DNA from: Thermoplasmatota archaeon
GTDB lineage: Archaea; Thermoplasmatota; E2; DHVEG-1
DNA: 8,261 nucleotides
Reading direction: 5' to 3'
Assembly: GCA_030615845.1 (NCBI GenBank)
Contig: JAUWYM010000026.1
Location: 1-8,261 of the forward strand
Shown here in pieces: positions 1 through 4,513 of the stretch. The first letter of the stretch is position 1. Every line of letters starts with the position of its first letter. The translations under genes were made by a program, and so were the position numbers. The notes under the pieces are model-generated. The model was not told where the DNA came from. It searched no databases and saw only the letters and a list, made by a program, of their open reading frames with translations.

Positions 1-74
1 CAAAGAAATATATAATTAGTATATATAGGATCATTTGCTTTGAAGCCTAATATGGATATATCTTTTGGATCTAC
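1..74 (-). pseudogene. In-frame continuation of the regulator gene beyond its TAA, open to the window edge
   Basis: Reading on from the TAA at 77-75 in the same minus-strand frame gives 24 codons without a stop: VDPKDISILGFKANDPIYTN, then YIFL, then the edge of the window. The stretch has ordinary protein composition and follows a hydrophobic FHMVF end, as a beta-strand region after a wing would. One base substitution at the TAA (for example from TCA, serine) would join both parts. This fits a regulator with a C-terminal effector or dimerisation domain that was broken by a nonsense mutation. An assembly error is also possible. The run is short enough that chance openness in AT-rich DNA cannot be excluded. 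Confidence 0.42.
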
Positions 75-296
75 TTAGAATACCATATGGAATTGTTGTA
101 AACTATATTTTATGGTTCTTCCAATAGTGTTTCTTTCATAAACTCCTTTGATTATGTTTTGTTCTTCGAGTTTTTTTAGATATTTGGAGGTTGCTGGTTT
201 GCTAATTCCTATTTCTGCTGAGATTTCTGGTAATGTTTTATCGTTTTTAATTAATAGTTCTATGATTTGCTTTTCGTATTTATTTAGCAGTTCCAT
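75..296 (-). CDS. Small winged-helix (ArsR-like) transcriptional regulator, possibly a truncated remnant
   Basis: A 73-residue protein that is almost entirely one winged helix-turn-helix domain. A first helix (about 5-18) is followed by the HTH (about 21-48), with TLPEISAEIGISKPATSKYL as helix-turn-recognition helix. A beta wing follows (about 50-65), with the basic G-R-T-I-K-Y-S turn typical of archaeal ArsR/MarR-like regulators. It has no cysteine or other visible metal-binding motif and no membrane segment. The ATG at 296 is the first start after the operator region. There is no good Shine-Dalgarno site, so the transcript may be nearly leaderless. The protein ends abruptly with FHMVF at a TAA, but the same frame stays open and protein-like from 74 to base 1. 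The gene may therefore be a nonsense-disrupted longer regulator rather than a complete short one. A palindrome just upstream suggests autoregulation. The DNA-binding fold is clear; the target genes and effector are unknown. Confidence 0.8.
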   Translation of the reverse strand: MELLNKYEKQIIELLIKNDKTLPEISAEIGISKPATSKYLKKLEEQNIIKGVYERNTIGRTIKYSLQQFHMVF

Positions 297-306
297 ATTA
301 CCAACA

Positions 307-336
307 TATTAACTTATTAACTAATTAGTTAATAAG
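307..336. promoter_or_regulatory. Probable operator: perfect 24-bp palindrome plus a third half-site
   Basis: Bases 313-336 form a perfect 24-bp palindrome centred between 324 and 325. The repeated unit TATTAACT occurs at 307-314 and again directly at 315-322. Its exact reverse complement AGTTAATA lies at 327-334, leaving an AATT centre. The block ends 10 bases before the ATG of the winged-helix gene at 296. On the minus strand CTTATTAA (336-329), preceded by a CCAAAAAG stretch, can serve as TATA box with BRE, which puts the start of transcription near 305. A dimeric winged-helix protein bound here would cover the TATA box and block transcription, so negative autoregulation is the natural reading. 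The symmetry is seen directly; the function is inferred. Confidence 0.7.
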
Positions 337-411
337 CTTTTTGGTTAGAAATGTCAAAATGTAAACCTGCTAGGTATTGCTCCAACATCTAATCAAAATA
401 TATGATGAGAT

Positions 412-585
412 TTACTTCTTTTTAACTAGGAGAGATTGGACAATAATTGTAACTATTGAAATCAGTACCAATCCAGCACCAATTAAAGTTACGTATCTTC
501 CAGAAAATTCGCTACCAAGCATCAACCCAAGCCCAATTCCCCCAATAATACCTATTATAAGACCTATTTTTCCAATATCATTCAT
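412..585 (-). CDS. Small two-helix membrane protein, 57 residues, unknown function
   Basis: ATG at 585 to TAA at 412 encodes 57 residues beginning MNDIGKIGLIIGIIGGIGLG. There are two hydrophobic segments: about 7-23, very glycine- and isoleucine-rich with GxxxG-like spacing that could support helix packing, and about 33-52. A short polar loop, GSEFSGR, joins them, and the protein ends in a basic KKK tail that probably lies in the cytoplasm. There is no signal-peptide cleavage site, lipobox or catalytic motif. The ATG is the first possible start: upstream in frame there is a TAA with no GTG or TTG between. There is no Shine-Dalgarno sequence, which suits a leaderless transcript. It lies 73 bases downstream of folC and 115 bases upstream of the regulator on the same strand. 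I do not recognise a family. Codon pattern and helix architecture favour a real gene over the proline-rich reading of the opposite strand. Confidence 0.7.
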   Translation of the reverse strand: MNDIGKIGLIIGIIGGIGLGLMLGSEFSGRYVTLIGAGLVLISIVTIIVQSLLVKKK

Positions 586-658
586 AGAAAAATAATAACT
601 AATTAATCCTTAAAAACTTAATCATACCCCCATATGTTTTCTATAAACATTTACTTAT
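586..658 (-). promoter_or_regulatory. AT-rich intergenic region with candidate promoter for the small membrane protein gene
   Basis: Between the folC stop and the small-protein ATG the minus strand holds two TATA-like elements. TTTATA at 647-642 would start transcription near 619 and leave a leader of about 34 bases. The weaker TTTTTAA at 617-611 would start close to the ATG and give a leaderless message. T-rich runs at 617-613 and just before the ATG could also end the folC transcript. Which elements are used cannot be decided from the sequence. Confidence 0.3.
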
Positions 659-1957
659 CTAACAACTCTCTTTTGAGTCAAAAAAATACCCTCGTGCTTC
701 ACCTATTGTAAAAAGAGAACCAGATACGCAAACTAGATCCTTTAAAGTAGCAATTGACTCCGCATATTGTATTGATTCAGGTATAGAATCAAACACAATC
801 ACATCTTTTTTATAACCTTGTTTTTCTATTTTTTCTTTAATATCTTTTGGATTGCAAGCACGAATACTATTTGACTTAGTGACAATAACAGTATCTGAAA
901 GAGGAATAATTTCAGAAAGCATATTCTCTATATTTTTATCTTCAAGTATTCCTAAAACCAAAATGAGTCTATCATATGTAAAATCCTTTTTCAGAGACTG
1001 TGAAAGCATCTTCATACCAGCAGGATTATGAGCACCATCCAGAAGAATCATTGGTTTTTCAGAAACGATCTCCATACGACCAGGATTAAAAGCTTCAGAA
1101 ATGCCTTTCTCAATACAATCATTTGAAAGATATAGTCCCTTTGATTGAAGCTGTTCAATTGTTGCAATAGCAAGTGAAATATTTTCGCCTTGATATTCAC
1201 CCAATAGAGATGTTTTTACAATATATTCACAAAATACGCCTTGAACTGCAAACGTTTGATTTCTTAGGCTATGAGACATGCGTTTCCAGCTGTTGCAATC
1301 AACATATATCATGTGAGCGTTCTTTTCCTTAGCAACATTTTCAATTACAAATTTTGCATCACCCTTTGCAGCAGTCACAACAGAAATATTTTCTTTAATA
1401 ACGCCTGCCTTTTCAAACGCAATAGATTTTACATCTCCTCCTAGCTGTTTTGAATGTTCTATAGATATATTTGTAATAACAGAAACTTCGGGTATAATCA
1501 CATTTGTTGCATCAAATCTCCCACCAAGTCCCACCTCAATGACTGCATAATCAACATCTGAATTTGAAAAATGCAAAAAAGCCATTGCGGTAACAATTTC
1601 AAAAAAAGTTGGTGAATCATCATTTCCAATCATTTCATCAACAACAGGTTTAATCTCTCCAATAAGTGCAGCTATGTCTCTTTTGGAGATTTCTATTCCA
1701 TTAATTGAAATACGCTCTGAAAATCTTTGAAGATGAGGCGATATGTAAACACCAACAGTATATCCTGCATTTTGAAGAATAGATTCAAGATATTTACAAA
1801 CAGATCCTTTGCCATTTGTCCCAGTCACATGAATTGTTTTAATAGCATTTTGTGGATCTTTAAGTTGTTTCATCAGATAAATAACTCTATTCAAACCTAA
1901 TTTAGAACCATATTTTTTAAAACTATAAAGCCAATCAATGGACTCTTCAAAATTCAT
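659..1957 (-). CDS. folC: Folylpolyglutamate synthase / dihydrofolate synthase (FolC, Mur-ligase family)
   Basis: The 432-residue protein is of normal length for FolC, the cytoplasmic ATP-dependent ligase that adds glutamate to dihydropteroate and/or to reduced folates. Motifs appear in the expected order: P-loop GTNGKGS (46-52), SPHL (73-76) followed by ERISINGIEI, EVGLGGRFDATN (141-152), the SIEH...LGG segment (165-174), EKAGVIK (182-188) containing the lysine that is carbamylated in Mur ligases, PGRME (292-296), DGAHNP of the C-terminal domain (307-312) and GSLFTIGEAR (413-422). The usual LDH before LG is EH here, a mild change. The ATG at 1957 lies five bases after the purN stop. GGAAGGA inside the end of purN can act as ribosome binding site about 11 bases upstream. 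It is the last gene of the THEP1-trm1-purN-folC run. Whether it makes dihydrofolate, polyglutamates or both cannot be told; FolC enzymes of this type are often bifunctional. Confidence 0.93.
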   Translation of the reverse strand: MNFEESIDWLYSFKKYGSKLGLNRVIYLMKQLKDPQNAIKTIHVTGTNGKGSVCKYLESILQNAGYTVGVYISPHLQRFSERISINGIEISKRDIAALIGEIKPVVDEMIGNDDSPTFFEIVTAMAFLHFSNSDVDYAVIEVGLGGRFDATNVIIPEVSVITNISIEHSKQLGGDVKSIAFEKAGVIKENISVVTAAKGDAKFVIENVAKEKNAHMIYVDCNSWKRMSHSLRNQTFAVQGVFCEYIVKTSLLGEYQGENISLAIATIEQLQSKGLYLSNDCIEKGISEAFNPGRMEIVSEKPMILLDGAHNPAGMKMLSQSLKKDFTYDRLILVLGILEDKNIENMLSEIIPLSDTVIVTKSNSIRACNPKDIKEKIEKQGYKKDVIVFDSIPESIQYAESIATLKDLVCVSGSLFTIGEARGYFFDSKESC

Positions 1958-1962
1958 GTTTA

Positions 1963-2634
1963 CTAATATCCTTCCGAATAAAGCACACCTTTTACTAATT
2001 CATATTTTTCAGTCCAAGAATCTCCAGGTAAAATCTTAACTTTTCTGTTTACAATTTTTAACCTATTTTCTGCAAAAAGCTGAATGGTTCTTGGAAGTAC
2101 TTGATGTTCAACTTCAAGTATGCGAGCAGCAAGAGCAGCTCTATTATCACCTGGACGTACTTTTACTGCCGCCTGCAAAATAATGGGGCCGTGATCCATC
2201 TCTTCATCCATAAAATGTGTTGTGCAGCCAGAAATTTTTACACCATACTCAAGGGCATCTCCTTGACCATTTGTTCCCTTAAATGAAGGAAGAAGCGCTG
2301 GATGGATATTGATAAGTTTACCATACCATTTTCTTACAAATGATGGTGAAAGAACACGCATATACCCTGCGCCAACAACAAGTTCTACAGCATTCTCCGT
2401 AAGAACAGTATTGATTTCTTTTTCATGGTCAATTCTATCTTTTCCTTTTGGGTCAACAAAGTATGTTTTTATGTTATGTCTTTTTGCTCTTTTTAAGGAA
2501 AATGCATCTTTTTTATCAGAGATAACGACAACAACTTCTGCATCAATCATGCCTTTCTCTGAAGCATCGATAATACTCTGCAGATCTGTCCCCCCGCCAG
2601 ATGCTAAAATACCAACTCGTAGTTTTTTAACCAT
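1963..2634 (-). CDS. purN: Phosphoribosylglycinamide formyltransferase 1 (GAR transformylase, PurN)
   Basis: This cytoplasmic enzyme transfers the formyl group of 10-formyltetrahydrofolate to glycinamide ribonucleotide, the third step of purine synthesis. The 223-residue protein is about the size of bacterial PurN. The N-terminal phosphoribosyl-binding loop ASGGGTDLQSIID (11-23) follows the first strand. The catalytic triad is present as N109 and H111 in NIHPALLPSFKG (109-120) and D147 in DEEMDHGPI (143-151). The family hallmark ISGCTTHFMDEEMDHGPIIL spans 134-153. The last 20 or so residues are less conserved. Translation starts at ATG 2634, 17 bases after trm1, without a visible Shine-Dalgarno site. 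It ends in tandem TAG TAA stops just before folC. The purN-folC pair ties a folate-dependent reaction to the synthesis of its cofactor. PurN rather than formate-using PurT points to formyl-folate supply in this archaeon. Confidence 0.95.
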   Translation of the reverse strand: MVKKLRVGILASGGGTDLQSIIDASEKGMIDAEVVVVISDKKDAFSLKRAKRHNIKTYFVDPKGKDRIDHEKEINTVLTENAVELVVGAGYMRVLSPSFVRKWYGKLINIHPALLPSFKGTNGQGDALEYGVKISGCTTHFMDEEMDHGPIILQAAVKVRPGDNRAALAARILEVEHQVLPRTIQLFAENRLKIVNRKVKILPGDSWTEKYELVKGVLYSEGY

Positions 2635-2651
2635 ACTTATTCACAATATAG

Positions 2652-3770
2652 TCATGTATTCTCTTCTTTAAAAACTTCCTTTATATCATCTAATGGGGCA
2701 TCGGTTTTAAAACCAGTAGAACTGAAATGAGTTCTCACAACGGTATGTCCTTTCTGTTGTAGTTTTTCAAAGACGGTCTCCATCTTAGGGGAAGCCATCT
2801 TAAGATACGATGCCAAACCATCTGTTGTATAAAAAAACGGTGGAGCATCTACCTCTTCTTCCAAAAGAGAGAGAAGCTTCCAAAGAGAGTTTTTTGTATT
2901 CAACTCTTTTTCAAATAAAAGCGTTCTAATCTCCTCAAGTGCAGGTTTCTTATGTAAGTTTCCAAGCCAGAGAGGACCTACTTGACATTCATCATTATTT
3001 GAAGAAAGCGCAATTTCTTTTGAGTTAATAAGAGAAAACTTCTCAATTGATTTATTAGCATAGCTCTTTCCACGTCTAATCTTTACATATACTCTAAAAT
3101 AATGATCAGTATAATAACTTAGTATTGGTTCAATACCTTTATCATATTTTGCAGCTTCTCTACAGATAAAACCAAGCAATATCCGAAGGCCTAACTCATG
3201 CATCATGTATGAATGAAACGGTTGCGCGCAATACCTCCGAGCACACACCTTTGGATACACGCCACATAATGCTGCAGTATCTGTTGCAGTACATGCAATA
3301 ATTCCATTATTGTATATACTTCTCACCGCAGAATCAATAAAATATACAGGCGATCCAAATGGATCAATGTCGATATAATCATACTTATTCTCGGAGAGTA
3401 AAACATTTAAATTTTGATTACAGGCAATAGCATTTTTTAGTTTACTTCGCTCAATATTTCTTTTTATCAACAAAAACGCTTGATCATTCCAGTCGTTAAT
3501 ACTGACAACAAAATCATCATCAAGTTCATTTGCAAATCTTATTCCTCTAACTCCTGAAGCAGCAAGTCCATCCAAAAAATGTAAATCCTTCTTACAGCTA
3601 TTAATAAGCCATTGAGCTACAATAATAGATAAATCTCGGTTTAACTCCATGGAGGGATTGTAAAACGGTTCTTCATCTTTTGAACCAGGTCCCTTTTTAG
3701 AAGCTTTATTTTTAAAAACTAAGATTTCAGTGTTTCCCTCTTTTATAATCTCGGTTTTTTGTGTTTTCAT
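2652..3770 (-). CDS. trm1: tRNA (guanine(26)-N2)-dimethyltransferase Trm1
   Basis: Trm1 uses S-adenosylmethionine to methylate the exocyclic amine of guanine 26 in tRNA, giving m2G or m2,2G. The 372-residue protein has the family landmarks in order: PFYNPSMELNRDLS (35-48), SAM-binding FLDGLAASGVRGIRFA (65-80), the acidic INDWN strand (91-95), the active-site segment DYIDIDPFGSP (131-141), ATDTAALCG (162-170), HELGLRILL (191-199), GPLWLG (265-270), and a C-terminal region with THFSSTGFKTDAP (347-359). In many archaeal homologues a cysteine-rich, zinc-binding segment precedes GPLWLG. Here that segment is short and holds a single cysteine (C262), so the metal site appears lost. The ATG at 3770 lies two bases after the THEP1 stop, so the two genes are almost certainly co-transcribed and probably translationally coupled. 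The TGA at 2654-2652 is a genuine stop. Identity is very secure. Confidence 0.95.
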   Translation of the reverse strand: MKTQKTEIIKEGNTEILVFKNKASKKGPGSKDEEPFYNPSMELNRDLSIIVAQWLINSCKKDLHFLDGLAASGVRGIRFANELDDDFVVSINDWNDQAFLLIKRNIERSKLKNAIACNQNLNVLLSENKYDYIDIDPFGSPVYFIDSAVRSIYNNGIIACTATDTAALCGVYPKVCARRYCAQPFHSYMMHELGLRILLGFICREAAKYDKGIEPILSYYTDHYFRVYVKIRRGKSYANKSIEKFSLINSKEIALSSNNDECQVGPLWLGNLHKKPALEEIRTLLFEKELNTKNSLWKLLSLLEEEVDAPPFFYTTDGLASYLKMASPKMETVFEKLQQKGHTVVRTHFSSTGFKTDAPLDDIKEVFKEENT

Positions 3771-3772
3771 AG

Positions 3773-4333
3773 TTAAAATAATGGAGGTAATTTTTCTGCC
3801 ATAATCTTTTCGATCTTATAGGGAAGTAAATTCCTATTTACTGCAGTCACTTCAAGAATTCGTATATCATCGCGTCTTCTAATGTCTTGTAATAAAGGCG
3901 TCCGTGACTTCTTATGTAAGGTAACTATTATCGGTTTATCTGAATCTAACGCATCAGCAACAACTTCGCAGAATTTTTCAGAAAGCATCTCCATTTTTCC
4001 AATCTCATCGATTATAATGATATCAACATCTTCATCGTTGATTGCTTTCTCAATAGCCGGAACTCCGATCTCCTCTAAAACATCTAAGTCAACACCATAG
4101 TTTCCGACTTTATCTTTGGTATCAAAATCAATATGTGCAAAAACTTTTTTTTCTTTTGTCTGCCAATCTGCTACATAAAAACCGACGCGTTTTTTCTTTA
4201 CAATGACCGGCTCAGTGATCATCCCTTCAAGCACATATCCGCTCTTTTCAATTTTTTCAATGATTTTTAGGAGGGTTTGTGTCTTTCCAACGCTAGGCAT
4301 CCCAGTGATACCGATCTTTGGTATATCATCCAT
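3773..4333 (-). CDS. Nucleoside-triphosphatase, THEP1 family
   Basis: A 186-residue P-loop NTPase matching the THEP1 (DUF265/NTPCR) family in size and motifs. Walker A GMPSVGKT is at 11-18. A strand with EPVIVKKKRVGFYVADW (41-57) matches the family's RxGF region. Walker B VDIIIIDEIGKMEM (103-116) has the family-specific DEIGKMEL-like ending. TLHKKSRTPLLQDIR (138-152) and VTAVNRNLLP (162-171) carry the conserved H140, R144, N166 and R167. Family members hydrolyse ATP, GTP and other NTPs slowly in vitro; their physiological role is not settled. It is the first gene of a run with trm1, purN and folC, which suggests a role near nucleotide or RNA metabolism, but that is context only. ATG 4333 has no Shine-Dalgarno motif. 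The divergent metallophosphoesterase starts 180 bases away. Confidence 0.92.
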   Translation of the reverse strand: MDDIPKIGITGMPSVGKTQTLLKIIEKIEKSGYVLEGMITEPVIVKKKRVGFYVADWQTKEKKVFAHIDFDTKDKVGNYGVDLDVLEEIGVPAIEKAINDEDVDIIIIDEIGKMEMLSEKFCEVVADALDSDKPIIVTLHKKSRTPLLQDIRRRDDIRILEVTAVNRNLLPYKIEKIMAEKLPPLF

Positions 4334-4375
4334 ATTAGCAGTAGGTAATGCAATTTTTGTTTAGAAATGTTTGGA

Positions 4376-4400
4376 TTACAATATTTATTGGAAATTTTGG
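4376..4400 (-). promoter_or_regulatory. Candidate promoter of the THEP1-trm1-purN-folC operon
   Basis: On the minus strand AATAAATAT (4389-4381) is preceded by the AT-rich BRE-like stretch CCAAAATTTCC. A start about 25 bases downstream would lie near 4359 and leave a leader of about 26 bases before the THEP1 ATG. The TATA match is weak and no other site in the 180-base gap is clearly better on this strand. Confidence 0.3.
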
Positions 4401-4465
4401 GTTAAGATGGCATACATTGCTCCATGAAAAAAGTATTTTCTTTAGATAAAACAATTTTTTACTCC

Positions 4466-4480
4466 CAAAAACATTTATAA
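4466..4480 (+). promoter_or_regulatory. TATA box/BRE of the metallophosphoesterase gene
   Basis: TTTATAA at 4474-4480 follows an A-rich BRE-like CCCAAAAAC. Counting about 25 bases from the TATA centre puts the transcription start near 4502-4506. This is only about 10 bases before the ATG at 4514, so the mRNA is leaderless or nearly so. That agrees with the lack of any Shine-Dalgarno sequence in the bases before the ATG. Confidence 0.5.
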
Positions 4481-4513
4481 TGTAGAGAGTATAATTATTA
4501 TTTGTAATATATA

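Noticed and set aside
377..595. Plus-strand 72-codon open frame opposite the small membrane protein
   Set aside because: It is rich in proline and isoleucine (NPSPIPPIIPIIRPIFP), the usual antisense image of a glycine-rich helix. The minus strand gives a coherent two-helix protein in the same place.
2101..2671. Two plus-strand open frames (2101-2286 and 2309-2671)
   Set aside because: Both lie opposite purN, whose catalytic motifs are intact on the minus strand. Their products have no recognisable features.
3882..4100. Plus-strand open frame of 72 codons
   Set aside because: It is the antisense of the THEP1 Walker B region, with a serine/isoleucine-rich low-information product.
4379..4390. 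Short inverted repeat CAATA-TT-TATTG in the THEP1 promoter region
   Set aside because: Five-base arms in AT-rich DNA are expected by chance; it may simply overlap the TATA box.
377..4424. Shared 9-mer ATTGCTCCA near 377 and near 4416
   Set aside because: The match does not extend on either side and the two places lack a common context, so chance is the best explanation.
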